Shown: one piece after another, positions 33,549 through 42,098 of the stretch
Layout: each line of letters begins with the position of its first letter
How positions within the stretch are numbered: the first letter of the stretch is position 1
Assembly (NCBI GenBank): GCA_965199905.1
Contig: OZ241366.1
Location: 3,720,001 to 3,784,000, forward strand
DNA length: 64,000 nt
Reading direction: 5' to 3'
DNA from: Ilyomonas sp965199905
GTDB lineage: Bacteria > Bacteroidota > Bacteroidia > Chitinophagales > Chitinophagaceae
Program-made: the position numbers and the translations under genes
The notes under the pieces: model-generated
Told to the model about the DNA's origin: nothing
Seen by the model: the letters and a program-made list of their open reading frames with translations, nothing else
Database searches by the model: none

Positions 33549-33553
33549 TTTTG
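33546..33553 (+). promoter_or_regulatory. TACTTTTG -7 element four bases before the trmD start
   Basis: TACTTTTG fits TAnnTTTG exactly and is followed by TTTT and ATG 33558. No -33 TTTG is found at 19-21 bases, where the palindromic repeat lies, so strength is uncertain. Confidence 0.45.
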
Positions 33554-33557
33554 TTTT

Positions 33558-34238
33558 ATGCAAATTGATATCATCACTGTATTGCCCGAACTTTTAGAAA
33601 GCCCGCTTCAGCACAGCATTATGAAACGCGCGCAGGATAAGGGTTTGCTGCATGTGCGCATGCACCAGCTTCGCAAATGGGCAGTAAATAAATACGGACA
33701 GGTTGATGATTACCAATATGGCGGCGGCGCGGGTATGGTAATGATGTGCGAGCCTTTGGCAAATGCCATAGAACAATTACAAAAAGAAACCAGTTACGAT
33801 GAAATTATTTATGTAACGCCCGACGGAAAACGCTTTGATCAGCGCGCGGCAAATACGCTTTCGTTACAAAAAAATCTGCTCATCATTTGTGGTCATTACA
33901 AAGGCATTGACGAACGCATTCGCGAGCATTATGTAACAATGGAAATCTCGATTGGTGATTACGTGCTGAGTGGTGGCGAACTGGCTGCCGCCGTAATTGT
34001 AGATGCGATAGGAAGGTTATTGCCTGGTGTGTTGAATGATGAAACATCTGCCTTGTTTGATTCTTTCCAGGATGATATGCTGGCGCCGCCCGTTTATACG
34101 CGCCCCGAAGATTTCAAAGGCTGGAAAGTGCCGGAGGAATTAATGAGCGGCAACCCAAAAATTATTGATAGCTGGCGATATGAGCAGGCGATGAAACGCA
34201 CAACGGAGCGTCGACCTGATTTAAATAATGAAGATTAA
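33558..34238 (+). CDS. trmD: tRNA (guanine-37-N1)-methyltransferase TrmD
   Basis: A 226-residue SPOUT-fold methyltransferase that protects against +1 frameshifting. The start ATG 33558 gives MQIDIITVLPELLESPLQHS; the longer in-frame version from 33498 was rejected because its extra 20 residues come from the repeat. The trefoil-knot AdoMet site is VTPDGKRFDQ ... IICGHYKGIDERI ... MEISIGDYVLSGGELAA (~85-140), and YTRPEDFKGWKVPEEL is the conserved C-terminal segment. The usual neighbours rpsP, rimM and rplS are absent here, so trmD has been relocated. Confidence 0.97.
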   Translation: MQIDIITVLPELLESPLQHSIMKRAQDKGLLHVRMHQLRKWAVNKYGQVDDYQYGGGAGMVMMCEPLANAIEQLQKETSYDEIIYVTPDGKRFDQRAANTLSLQKNLLIICGHYKGIDERIREHYVTMEISIGDYVLSGGELAAAVIVDAIGRLLPGVLNDETSALFDSFQDDMLAPPVYTRPEDFKGWKVPEELMSGNPKIIDSWRYEQAMKRTTERRPDLNNED

Positions 34239-34398
34239 TTCATTTTTAATGCGGCTTAATAAATCTTAATTCGCTGCCGTTTGCACAGTTTCTATTTTTG
34301 CTTCTGCAAATGAATCGGGCAAGAGTTACCGTTTCCGTTTTAAAAACAGTATCCGCAGGTAAAGAAAAACCAGATTGATTCAATAGATTCATTGCAGG

Positions 34399-34424
34399 AA
34401 GCCATCTTCGTGATGGCTTTTTTA
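34399..34424 (+). terminator. Intrinsic terminator after trmD
   Basis: AAGCCATC and GATGGCTT form an 8-bp stem with loop TTCGT, followed by a T-run. It lies 160 bp after trmD and overlaps the 3' end of the convergent gene 34422-35375. The region 34239-34398 between holds nothing recognisable. Confidence 0.75.
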
Positions 34425-35375
34425 TTGGCTGCTTTTGCGCTTTGCCGGCTTGCTTTTGCTGTTAGCCGGCGTGCTTTCAACGGCTCCTTTTATCGGCATT
34501 GGAATAGGCGCCTGCCCATCCTCCAGCTTATCATTATTAAACACTTTGGCTATATAAGTCCACTTGCCGTTTTTCCACGAAAAACCTTCATAATCACCAT
34601 CCGGTATCAGTGTGTATTTCTGGCTTTGATGCCCTGTTTCGCTAATGAGATGATCGAACACAATCATGTCTAATTCAGTATCATAATTCAGCCTTGGGTG
34701 CGCATCTTTTTTATACTCCATGCAAAAGCGATACGCAGGTTGCGCAGGCTTAATGCTGTCTTCGGGATAACTAAAAAACTGGCCTCCAAAAAGAGGTTTT
34801 CCATCTTTGTCAAACGTCAATACATCCAGCCATTTGCGCGTGGTACTGATGTCGTTATCATCGTACCCAAAAAGCGTATAATATTTTTTCCCGTTAAACT
34901 GCTTTTCTACAATGTTGTAATAGATAGCACCAATCCATTGCAGGTTGTTTCGTACAGAATCGGTAGGCGCCGAAGTAAACGGCGACATGTCAATGAGGGG
35001 AAATAACTTCAGGCTGCCATCAGCCGTTTTCATTTGTATAGCGCCGCGCTGGCGAAAGTAGCTTTCGTCGCGCTCAAACTGCCAGGTAAAGATGCGGAAC
35101 GAACTGTCGGGCGCATATATTTTTGATACCGTCAGGATGCTGTCGAAAGGATAACTAAACGAATATGGCGTGCGCAACGACTGCACAAAACGGCGTGTGA
35201 AAATGCTGTCTGCCAGCAACCTGTCTTCCATAAAATCTGCCATGATCATATCATTGGCATATTGCTTCATGGAGTCTTCTGCTTTGTGCAATAAATCACC
35301 ATTAGCTTTGGTAAGAGATTGCGCACCGGCAAAGGCAGAGATAAATAACAGCGATACAAAAACAAACTGTCGCAT
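34422..35375 (-). CDS. Secreted protein of unknown function
   Basis: A 317-residue exported protein with signal peptide MRQFVFVSLLFISAFAGAQ. The body has a repeated pattern of strands around FRIFTWQFERDESYFRQRGA, NIVEKQFNGKKYYTLFGYDD and SQKYTLIPDGDYEGFSWKNG, and a Lys/Ser/Pro tail (SKPAKRKSSQ). The motifs YYTLFGYDDN and FDHLISETG are conserved in my memory of many Bacteroidota hypothetical proteins, with no assigned domain. Its neighbour trmD is convergent and unrelated. Confidence 0.75.
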   Translation of the reverse strand: MRQFVFVSLLFISAFAGAQSLTKANGDLLHKAEDSMKQYANDMIMADFMEDRLLADSIFTRRFVQSLRTPYSFSYPFDSILTVSKIYAPDSSFRIFTWQFERDESYFRQRGAIQMKTADGSLKLFPLIDMSPFTSAPTDSVRNNLQWIGAIYYNIVEKQFNGKKYYTLFGYDDNDISTTRKWLDVLTFDKDGKPLFGGQFFSYPEDSIKPAQPAYRFCMEYKKDAHPRLNYDTELDMIVFDHLISETGHQSQKYTLIPDGDYEGFSWKNGKWTYIAKVFNNDKLEDGQAPIPMPIKGAVESTPANSKSKPAKRKSSQ

Positions 35376-35448
35376 ACTGCAATGTATTACGCAGGCGCGG
35401 AATGATTATTTTGTTACAGGAAAATTTAAGCAATCATTAGGGGAAATA

Positions 35449-35610
35449 GGTGAGTAGTGAAGGGTGAGTAATGGTTCATTTTGAATAAGAAGATAGGAAT
35501 TTACCATTCGCTGTTGTAAAAGCTCAATCATTGCCCGGAACGATGAACGGAGCGTCGCAACTGTCGATCACAAAAGTGACAAACGATGATTACCAAAAAT
35601 TGTATTTCAT
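35449..35610 (+). repeat. Dispersed intergenic repeat, copy C, with GTGAGTAGTGA words upstream
   Basis: The core at 35501-35610 is the most complete copy: AAAAGCTCAATCATTGCCC, GGAACG, CAACTGTCGATCACAAAAGT and ACGATGATTACCAAAAA. It aligns gap-free to copy A over its first 80 bases. GGTGAGTAGTGAAGGGTGAG at 35449-35468 belongs to a second family. The rest of the 324-bp gap (to 35699) holds only a further GAAGTAAGC... stretch. Confidence 0.8.
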
Positions 35611-35699
35611 TTCAAAATGTACCACTACAGAATGGGAAGTAAGCAGCGAAGTAAGCGCGAAGTGAGTTGATTATATTCTGTTTGTTGATTTACCATTCA

Positions 35700-36590
35700 C
35701 TATCTGAATCTCACACTTACCACAAGCTCTTTGCTGCCTGCGGTATAGGTGTAAAAGCCTTCGCCTGATTTAACGCCCAATTTGCCCGCCGTTACCATGT
35801 TAACCAGCAAAGGGCAAGGCGCATATTTTGCATTGCCAAAGCCGGTGTATAAAACATTCAGAATGCTGAGGCAAACATCTAAACCAATGAAATCAGCAAG
35901 CTGTAGAGGACCCATTGGATGCGCCATGCCGAGTTTCATAATGGTATCAATTTCTTCTACGCCGGCAATGCCTTCATACAAACTATAGATGGCTTCGTTA
36001 ATCATCGGCATGAGTATTTTGTTGGCAATAAAGCCAGGATAATCATTCACCACGCAGGGGATTTTATCTATGCGCTTTGCTAAGTCGATAATACTTTGTG
36101 TAATGTTTTTATCCGTTGCGTAGCCGGTAATAATTTCAACCAGTTTCATCACCGGAACGGGATTCATGAAGTGCATGCCAATCACCTTGTCAGGACGTTT
36201 GGTAGCGGCGGCAATTTTTGTAATAGAGATGGATGAAGTATTGGAAGCCAGAATACAATCCTGTGGTGCCGCTTCATCTAATTGTTTAAATATCGAAAGC
36301 TTGATGGCTTCGTTTTCCGTTGCGGCTTCAATAATAAGCTGGGCTTCTTTTACGCCTTCGGGCAAAGAAGTTTGTACGGAAATATTTGCCAAAGCAATCT
36401 TCTTTTTTTCTTCGGTAATGGTTCCTTTTGCAAGTTGCCGATCTAAGTTTTTATTGATGACAGACATTGCTTTTCCCAATTGCGCCGCACTTATATCAAC
36501 CAGTGTTACAGAGAAATCATATTGGGCAAACACGTGCGCGATGCCATTGCCCATTGTGCCTGCACCGATAACAGAAATATGCTGAAGCAT
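35700..36590 (-). CDS. 3-hydroxybutyryl/3-hydroxyacyl-CoA dehydrogenase
   Basis: A 296-residue NAD-dependent dehydrogenase (Hbd/PaaH type). The start ATG 36590 gives MLQHISVIGAGTMGNGIAHV with the GxGxMG Rossmann motif at once; an upstream in-frame start adds 19 residues without purpose. Catalytic His-Glu are in IGMHFMNPVPVMKLVEIITG, and the dimer domain has DYPGFIANKILMPMINEAI and LGMAHPMGPLQLADFIGLD. Roles are butyrate/PHB-type metabolism or phenylacetate and fatty-acid degradation; no thiolase or crotonase gene is nearby, so the pathway is open. Confidence 0.94.
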   Translation of the reverse strand: MLQHISVIGAGTMGNGIAHVFAQYDFSVTLVDISAAQLGKAMSVINKNLDRQLAKGTITEEKKKIALANISVQTSLPEGVKEAQLIIEAATENEAIKLSIFKQLDEAAPQDCILASNTSSISITKIAAATKRPDKVIGMHFMNPVPVMKLVEIITGYATDKNITQSIIDLAKRIDKIPCVVNDYPGFIANKILMPMINEAIYSLYEGIAGVEEIDTIMKLGMAHPMGPLQLADFIGLDVCLSILNVLYTGFGNAKYAPCPLLVNMVTAGKLGVKSGEGFYTYTAGSKELVVSVRFR

Positions 36591-36654
36591 GCAAAAAATT
36601 GAGAAGGCGAATGTAGAGGAAGGAGAGATGACAGCAATGCAATTCAAATCATAT

Positions 36655-36662
36655 TACCTTTA
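36655..36662 (+). promoter_or_regulatory. TACCTTTA -7 element four bases before mntA
   Basis: TACCTTTA fits TAnnTTTG with one mismatch and is followed by CGCT and ATG 36667. It supports this ATG over two upstream in-frame ATGs that would overlap the dehydrogenase promoter region. Confidence 0.4.
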
Positions 36663-36666
36663 CGCT

Positions 36667-36960
36667 ATGACTCTTTCCGAGCACGATATAACTATCATCA
36701 AAAACTTTTTTGCTGAAAAGCCTGTGTGCAAAGCCTTCTTGTTTGGTTCCTATTCGCGCAGGGAAGCTTCGGAAGATAGTGATGTAGACCTGCTTGTTGA
36801 ACTTGACTATTCACAGCACATCGGTCTTTCTTTTTTCTCAATGAAAGATGAGTTGGAAGAAAGGCTGAATAAGAAAGTGGATTTGGTGCCTGCCGATGGC
36901 GTATCTAAATATATTCTTCCTTTTATAAATAAGGATAAGAAACTGATTTATGAAAGATAA
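36667..36960 (+). CDS. mntA: MntA-type minimal nucleotidyltransferase (antitoxin)
   Basis: A 97-residue minimal nucleotidyltransferase. The catalytic pattern GSX10DXD is exact: GSYSRREASEDSDVD (residues ~30-44), followed by LLVELDYS and a third acid in KKVDLVPAD. In HepT/MntA systems this enzyme AMPylates the HEPN toxin at a tyrosine. Its last 11 bases overlap the hepT gene, the usual coupled arrangement. An upstream start at 36589 would add 26 residues without similarity and was rejected. Confidence 0.92.
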   Translation: MTLSEHDITIIKNFFAEKPVCKAFLFGSYSRREASEDSDVDLLVELDYSQHIGLSFFSMKDELEERLNKKVDLVPADGVSKYILPFINKDKKLIYER

Positions 36961-37303
36961 AGTCGGAGACAAGCAAAGACTACAACATATCAGGGATGCA
37001 ATTATAGAAATTGAGGATTACACGAAAGATATAGACAAAGAAATCTTTCTAAACAATTCTATGATGCGGTTTGCTTCCATTAAGCAATTAGAAATTATTG
37101 GTGAAGCATCTGTTCATATTACAGATGAAACAAAAATCAAGTTTACAGATACCGAATGGAGACAAATGATAGGAATGAGAAATGTACTCATCCATGAATA
37201 TTTTGGTATCAGTAACAGCTTAGTGTGGCAAGTTATTATTAACGACCTCTCCGGTTTAAAAGAAAAGGTTATTAATGTTCTGGAAAGCTGGATTGATGAA
37301 TAG
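36950..37303 (+). CDS. hepT: HepT-type HEPN ribonuclease toxin (DUF86)
   Basis: A 117-residue all-helical HEPN protein. The active-site RX4HXY motif is RNVLIHEYF (~77-85), preceded by FTDTEWRQMIGM, as in DUF86 toxins; the Tyr of this motif is the AMPylation target in the studied HepT/MntA pairs. The N-terminal helix has IEIEDYTKDID and ASIKQLEIIGEAS, both typical. With mntA it forms a complete type VII toxin-antitoxin module, likely acquired. The target RNA is unknown. Confidence 0.92.
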   Translation: MKDKVGDKQRLQHIRDAIIEIEDYTKDIDKEIFLNNSMMRFASIKQLEIIGEASVHITDETKIKFTDTEWRQMIGMRNVLIHEYFGISNSLVWQVIINDLSGLKEKVINVLESWIDE

Positions 37304-37349
37304 CATTTTATAAAACCCAGTTGTGAAACCAAACCTCATTTACAAAACA

Positions 37350-38000
37350 CTAATCATAAGTCTTCTTTCTAAAATCACCTCTCTTCCAGGCCTGTATAAA
37401 ATCTGCCCAAGCAGCCGGGTTAAATAAATTGATTGGCGGTTGTTGCCCTAAATAAGAATATCTCACACTTTGTGCACGAAACGAAGCCGCCACTGCTTCA
37501 CGACCATCAGCCGGAAGTGTTGCCATCAGCACTCTTCGCTTGGCTTCGCTCATATTGGAACGCGCAATTTCAAGTTGGTCAGCAGGAATATCAGTATTTA
37601 CAAAGTCGCGTTCAAACTGAGCACGCGAAGGTCGGGGTTTAATAATAGTGGCTGGAAGATAAGCCGTGTCAGTCACCATCAACTGAATCACACTGTATTG
37701 GTTATCTTTTAAAACCGTGGGCACATCAATAACTTTATCTTTAAAACCAACCACGGAAAATTTAATCTGGTCGCCTTTTAAAACGGCAATGGAAAAAACG
37801 CCCTGGTCATTGGTGAAAGTGCCGCGCCCTTTTCCTTCCACAATTATGCTGGCGCCGGGAATTGCCTGCAGGCTGTCTGCCGTCATTACCACACCATAAA
37901 ACTGCACCACCGAATCGGCAGGAGCGGTGGTTTGCGCAGTTGCTTTTTGCGCTGCGCCAACGAGGAAAAGAGAAGCAATGATGAATAAAATTGATTTCAT
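37350..38000 (-). CDS. Exported protein with CarboxypepD_reg-like domain
   Basis: A 216-residue exported protein. After a signal peptide (FIIASLFLVGAAQKATAQ) there is one CarboxypepD_reg-like beta-sandwich, the module that precedes TonB plugs: VQFYGVVMTADSLQAIPGAS, IIVEGKGRGTFTNDQGVFSI, DQIKFSVVGFKDKVIDVP. The C-terminal 90 residues are charged and contain RAQFERDFVNTDIPADQLEI, which I do not recognise. There is no barrel, so it is a free-standing version. It is divergent from mrp by 111 bp. Confidence 0.85.
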   Translation of the reverse strand: MKSILFIIASLFLVGAAQKATAQTTAPADSVVQFYGVVMTADSLQAIPGASIIVEGKGRGTFTNDQGVFSIAVLKGDQIKFSVVGFKDKVIDVPTVLKDNQYSVIQLMVTDTAYLPATIIKPRPSRAQFERDFVNTDIPADQLEIARSNMSEAKRRVLMATLPADGREAVAASFRAQSVRYSYLGQQPPINLFNPAAWADFIQAWKRGDFRKKTYD

Positions 38001-38111
38001 GCGGCTGGTCTCAAGTAATGCAATTCGGTTATCAAAAGTGATAAAAACAAAATAACCATTGTGGCAACTAATTTTGCACCAAGAAATTTGTAATTAACAA
38101 AAATATGCAGA

Positions 38112-39206
38112 ATGACAGAGAGTGATGTTTTGAAGGCTTTGAGCAATGTACAGGAACCCGACCTTGGCAAAGACATCGTAACCCTGAACATGGTAAAGGA
38201 TATTCTGATTTCAGGTAATGACGTATCTTTTACGGTGGTGCTAACCACGCCCGCATGCCCTATGAAGGACATGATACAAAATGCCTGCGTGAATGCGGTA
38301 AAAATTCTTGTGAATAAGAATGCAGATGTAAAAGTCAATTTTACCTCGCATACCATTACCAAGCGCAGTGATGAAGGAAAAGTATTGCCGGGGGTAAAAA
38401 ATATCATCGCGGTGGTAAGCGGTAAAGGTGGCGTAGGTAAAAGCACAGTGGCGGCTAACCTTGCCATTGCTCTTGCGCAAAGCGGGGCAAAAACGGGATT
38501 GATGGATGCAGATATTTATGGACCCAGTGTGCCCATCATGTTTGGTGTGCGTGGCGAGCGGCCTATGATGCGCGAAGTGAATGGAAAAGGCATCATCATT
38601 CCACTCGAAAAATATGGCATTCAACTGATGAGTATCGGTTTGCTGGTAGATGAAAAAAGTGCGGTGGTATGGCGCGGGCCGATGGTGAGCAGCGCCATCC
38701 GGCAGTTTGTAACGGATGTAGATTGGGGCGAGCTTGATTACCTCATAATAGATATGCCGCCGGGTACCGGCGATATCCATTTAACGCTGATGCAACTGGT
38801 GCCTGTAACAGGCGTTATCATTGTAACCACACCTCAAAAAGTGGCGCTGGCTGATGCACGCAAAGGCATCGCCATGTTTGCGCAGGCACAACTGAATGTG
38901 CCCATCATTGGTTTGGTTGAGAATATGTCTTATTTTACGCCGGCAGAATTGCCGGACAATAAATATTTCATCTTCGGAAAGGAAGGCGGAAAGAAGCTGG
39001 CGGATGAATATGATTTGAATTTTTTAGGACAGATTCCATTGGTACAAAGTATCCGTGAAGGTGGCGACGCCGGTGTGCCGGTGATGATGAGTGAAGATGT
39101 TATAAGCAAAACCGCCTTTCACGAGTTTGCAGATAATGCGGTAAGAACCATAAGCACTAATAATGCAATAGAAAAGCCTGAGAAGTTTGCAGAAGCGATG
39201 GCATAA
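38112..39206 (+). CDS. Mrp/NBP35-family iron-sulphur carrier ATPase
   Basis: A 364-residue protein of the ApbC/Mrp type. The N-terminal MIP18/DUF59 domain (EPDLGKDIVTLNMVKDI, VVLTTPACPMKDM, residues ~17-60) precedes the deviant Walker A VVSGKGGVGKSTVAANLA (~100-117). Other marks are GLMDADIYGPSVPIMFG, VVWRGPMVSSAIRQF, LIIDMPPGTGDIHLT and GLVENMSYF. The C-terminal Cys pair (CxxC) usual in Mrp is not obvious: the region reads NMSYFTPAELPDNKYFIFG. The MIP18 fusion points to a role in cluster transfer. A TAATTTTG at 38069-38076 resembles a -7 element. Confidence 0.92.
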   Translation: MTESDVLKALSNVQEPDLGKDIVTLNMVKDILISGNDVSFTVVLTTPACPMKDMIQNACVNAVKILVNKNADVKVNFTSHTITKRSDEGKVLPGVKNIIAVVSGKGGVGKSTVAANLAIALAQSGAKTGLMDADIYGPSVPIMFGVRGERPMMREVNGKGIIIPLEKYGIQLMSIGLLVDEKSAVVWRGPMVSSAIRQFVTDVDWGELDYLIIDMPPGTGDIHLTLMQLVPVTGVIIVTTPQKVALADARKGIAMFAQAQLNVPIIGLVENMSYFTPAELPDNKYFIFGKEGGKKLADEYDLNFLGQIPLVQSIREGGDAGVPVMMSEDVISKTAFHEFADNAVRTISTNNAIEKPEKFAEAMA

Positions 39207-39248
39207 CCGGATTCTGTTAATGTAATAAACCGGTTATAATATAACTGT

Positions 39249-39297
39249 AATAAATGTGCCGGTTGGGATGTTGTATTCCCTTGCCGGCACATTTATT
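39249..39297 (+). terminator. Perfect 14-bp stem terminator after mrp
   Basis: AATAAATGTGCCGG (39249-39262) pairs perfectly with 39284-39297 over a 21-base loop; T-rich sequence follows. It lies 43 bp past the mrp stop. The rest of the gap to 39440 shows no gene. Confidence 0.8.
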
Positions 39298-39440
39298 TTA
39301 TAGTGATAAAATCAACGACAATTGTTTTTCTTTCAAAAGATTAGATATAACCTGTTCTTTCTTTCCGCCTGTTTTAACAGCGCTCGCATCTTGCGATGGC
39401 ACAATTCTCGTTTGCCACATCATTATAAAAAACAAAACCT

Positions 39441-40247
39441 ATGAAACAAGATGGACAGTATGCCTTGATAACAGGCGGCAGCAGTGGCATTGGCTATGAA
39501 CTTGCTAAACTTTTTGCACAGGATGGTTATCATTTAATTCTCGTATCGCGTGGTGAAAATGGTGATTTGGAACGCGTTGCTTCTGAATTGAAAAGCCAGT
39601 ATAATGTGCAGGTTGAAACGTTGGAAAAGGATTTATTCAAACGCGAAAATGCATTTGCGGTATACGATGAAGTAAAAGCAAAAGGAATTGAAATTGATGT
39701 ACTGGTAAACGATGCAGGGCAAGGTTATTACGGCTTGTTTACCGATACAGATATTGAGCGCGAACTGGATATTGTGCAACTCAACATTGGCAGCCTCATT
39801 ATTCTGACCAAACAGTTTTTAAAAGATATGGTAGCAAGGGGAGAAGGTAAGATATTAAACCTGTCGTCTACAGCTAGCAAACTGCCCGGTCCATGGCAAT
39901 CGGTATATCACGGAACGAAAGCATTTGTACAATCATTTACAGAAGCCATTCGCAGCGAAAACAAAGACAGCGGTGTAACAATCACAGCTTTATTACCGGG
40001 TGCAACCGACACTGATTTCTTCAATAAAGCAGGTATGCAGGATTCGAAGATTGTGGAAGATAAAAGCAAGCTGGCAAGTGCGGCAGATGTAGCGAAAGAT
40101 GGTTATAATGCTTTGATGAGCAATGATGATAAAGTAGTATCTGGCTTTAAAAATAAAGCACAGGTAGCTATGGCTAATATGATGCCCGACAGTACAGTAG
40201 CAGATAATATGAATAAAATGCAGGAACCTGTATCATCAAGTAATTAA
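39441..40247 (+). CDS. Short-chain dehydrogenase/reductase
   Basis: A 268-residue classical SDR. The cofactor motif is ALITGGSSGIGYELAKLF (TGxxxGIG, ~8-25), followed by DVLVNDAGQGYYG (NAG-type, here NDAG), the catalytic Ser in LNLSSTASKLPGP and the YxxxK in VYHGTKAFVQSF (~155-166). SRG in the second strand (VSRGEN) suggests NADP preference. The C-terminal segment ITALLPGATDTDFFNKA is typical. The substrate is not known. It is a single-gene unit with a terminator 20 bp downstream. Confidence 0.92.
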   Translation: MKQDGQYALITGGSSGIGYELAKLFAQDGYHLILVSRGENGDLERVASELKSQYNVQVETLEKDLFKRENAFAVYDEVKAKGIEIDVLVNDAGQGYYGLFTDTDIERELDIVQLNIGSLIILTKQFLKDMVARGEGKILNLSSTASKLPGPWQSVYHGTKAFVQSFTEAIRSENKDSGVTITALLPGATDTDFFNKAGMQDSKIVEDKSKLASAADVAKDGYNALMSNDDKVVSGFKNKAQVAMANMMPDSTVADNMNKMQEPVSSSN

Positions 40248-40266
40248 GATAAAAATGTCGTAATAG

Positions 40267-40303
40267 AAATCCCCGTTCCGGTAAGCTGGAACGGGGATTT
40301 TTT
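40267..40303 (+). terminator. Strong intrinsic terminator after the SDR gene
   Basis: AAATCCCCGTTCC pairs perfectly with GGAACGGGGATTT over an 8-base loop and is followed by more T residues. It starts 20 bp after the SDR stop. Confidence 0.9.
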
Positions 40304-40322
40304 ATTTTATATTACTTGAAAT

Positions 40323-40703
40323 TATGATGGTTGTGAAACTTTTTATTTCTGCTCTTTTTCTTTTATTGACTTGCAGGAAAGAAGGAATTGCAAAGAGGAA
40401 TGAAGCAGATTTTAGTAGTGGGTTGGTATGATGCAGGACGAAATGTTTAAGGCGATCTCTATTCCCGAACCTTCTGAGATTACATCTCTTATTGGCGATA
40501 TCGCCATATTTAATGATAAGCCGGTAGCGCATACACATGTAAATGGGGCTACATCGGATGGCATCAGCCATAGCGGTAATTTACTCGAAATGTTTGTAGG
40601 ACCAACTTTGGAAGTAGTTGTAATGGTAGAGCCAACTGCATTGTATAAAAAGTTGGATCCTGAATCGGGCGCGGGTATTATTGATCCCGCGCTGAAGCAA
40701 TAA
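40323..40703 (+). pseudogene. Truncated PPC (DUF296) domain gene
   Basis: ATG 40323 opens a signal or lipoprotein segment (VVKLFISALFLLLTCRKE) that soon stops. A second frame from 40403 reads KQILVVGWYDAGRN, and after a shift near 40436-40442 a third frame reads MFKAISIPEPSEITSLIGDI and then HTHVNGATSDGISHSGNLLE and GPTLEVVVMVEPTAL. The last blocks (HxHV ... GxLLE ... PTLEVVV) are the C-terminal half of the PPC fold. The N-terminal half is largely missing, so this is most likely a decayed exported PPC protein. A short intact gene from 40428 (91 residues) cannot be excluded. Confidence 0.65.
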
Positions 40704-40946
40704 CAGCAAGTTCCTTTTTATGTAATTCTGTGTTTGACATCATGGTTCATAAAAACTTTAATGAGGCTGGTATTCTTTAATGTGTGTATGCTTATTACAA
40801 TCGTAAAAGACTGATAAACATAAAAGAAGGACTCATAAGAATTGAAGAACAATGCATTACACTTTATGACGAATATAGAAGAGCAGGCTTTGTTGCTTTA
40901 TCAAATCTATTGCAGGCTTTGTGCCACTGAAAACAAAAAAGAACCT

Positions 40947-41132
40947 ATGAAAAAGATGATGGTATTATTAGCTGCTACACTGGCATTAAGTGCAGGCAGC
41001 TTTGCACAGACAAGTCAGCCTAAAAGTGACACAACGCACAAGACAATGAAAAAATCGATGAAGAAACCGATGAAGAAGAAGATGGATTCTACTTCTGCTA
41101 AAGATACAAGTTCTATGCGCCCGATGAAATAA
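40947..41132 (+). CDS. Small exported Lys/Met-rich protein
   Basis: A 61-residue protein with a clear signal peptide (MKKMMVLLAATLALSAGSFA) and a mature part of ~40 residues made of THKTMKKSMKKPMKKKMDST-type repeats. The internal ATG is chosen because the 35 upstream residues of the frame contain no signal. Such short basic tails are common in Chitinophagaceae and have no assigned function. The 240-bp gap before it holds no other gene. Confidence 0.6.
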   Translation: MKKMMVLLAATLALSAGSFAQTSQPKSDTTHKTMKKSMKKPMKKKMDSTSAKDTSSMRPMK

Positions 41133-41166
41133 GATATCGATACAAATAAGTTTGATTTATTATGAT

Positions 41167-41199
41167 GCCACGGTATTTTTTACCGTGGCTTTTTGTTTT
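41167..41199 (+). terminator. Intrinsic terminator after the small basic gene
   Basis: GCCACGGTA and TACCGTGGC make a perfect 9-bp stem with a 5-T loop, followed by TTTTTGTTTT. It lies 34 bp after the stop codon. From 41200 to 41413 no gene is seen. Confidence 0.85.
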
Positions 41200-41413
41200 G
41201 GTGATGTGGCTTTACTGAAGTTATAATCATGAATGTGGCTAATGCAAATAAGTGCGGATAGTTTATGATCAGAGCTCTGAATTTTCTTACCCAACTTGTG
41301 TTATGTACTCTCAATATTCAGTTTCGTAAATTCTTTTTACTTCAAAAAAGGATGGCATTACAGTTGTTTTGATAAATGAAATTGAATCATTTTAAATATT
41401 AAAATAACAGGCC

Positions 41414-41992
41414 ATGAGCACAACAACAGCAAAAGGTGCAAAGACAGAAGGGCAGAATAAAACCGACCTGAAAAGCCTGATCGGGTATCCTGCACCAAAG
41501 CAGTTAGCCACACCCACAGACCTGAAGCCGGATGAAGTACAAAAAGTAGTATTGGCAGTAAACCCGTTGATAGCTGATGCCTTTGCCTTGTATGTAAAGA
41601 CGAAGAATTTTCACTGGCATTTAGCTTCCTCGCATTTTCGTGAGTATCATAAAATGTTCGACCAGCAGGCAAAGGATATTTTCGAAAGCATTGACCCGAT
41701 GGCAGAGCGTTTGCGCAAAATTGGCGGTACCACCATTCGCAGCATTTCGCATGTAACCGCATTGCAAACCATTAGCGATGAGAACAGAGATTTTGTAACT
41801 GCCGACGATATGGTTATTGAATTACTAAATGATAACAGGCATATTGCTGAAGCCATACGCAACGCAATTGAAGCTTGCGAGGACAATCGAGATTCTGTAA
41901 CCGCAAACCTATTACAGGAAATATTGGATCTGACCGAACGCCGCGTTTGGTTCTTGTTCGAAACCAGCCAGGGTGGAAAGAATGAGTTATAG
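41414..41992 (+). CDS. Dps-family ferritin-like DNA-protection protein
   Basis: A 192-residue Dps protein: a dodecameric iron-storing shell protecting DNA against oxidation. The inter-subunit ferroxidase site is in KTKNFHWHLASSHFREYHKM (His, ~61-80) and IFESIDPMAERLRKIGG (D/E, ~94-110). The N-terminus of about 35 residues is Lys/Thr/Gln-rich, which could serve DNA binding. ENRDFVTADDMVIELLNDNR and the C-terminal TERRVWFLFE are family-typical. It is monocistronic, closed by the hairpin at 42019-42050. Confidence 0.94.
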   Translation: MSTTTAKGAKTEGQNKTDLKSLIGYPAPKQLATPTDLKPDEVQKVVLAVNPLIADAFALYVKTKNFHWHLASSHFREYHKMFDQQAKDIFESIDPMAERLRKIGGTTIRSISHVTALQTISDENRDFVTADDMVIELLNDNRHIAEAIRNAIEACEDNRDSVTANLLQEILDLTERRVWFLFETSQGGKNEL

Positions 41993-42018
41993 TTTTCCAG
42001 TTGAATAAAAAAAGTAAA

Positions 42019-42050
42019 GAAAAGGGCACTTATTTATTGGTGCCCTTTTC
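42019..42050. terminator. Terminator after dps
   Basis: GAAAAGGGCAC pairs perfectly with GTGCCCTTTTC over a 10-base loop, with T-rich flanks. It starts 27 bp after the dps stop. Confidence 0.85.
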
Positions 42051-42098
42051 TTGTTGATACTGTTTGCAGATGTTTATTTAGGGCTCACTCATAAAAGC

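Noticed and set aside
33498..33557. 20-residue extension of TrmD
   Set aside because: Encoded by the palindromic repeat, and the -7 element lies within it, four bases before the ATG at 33558.
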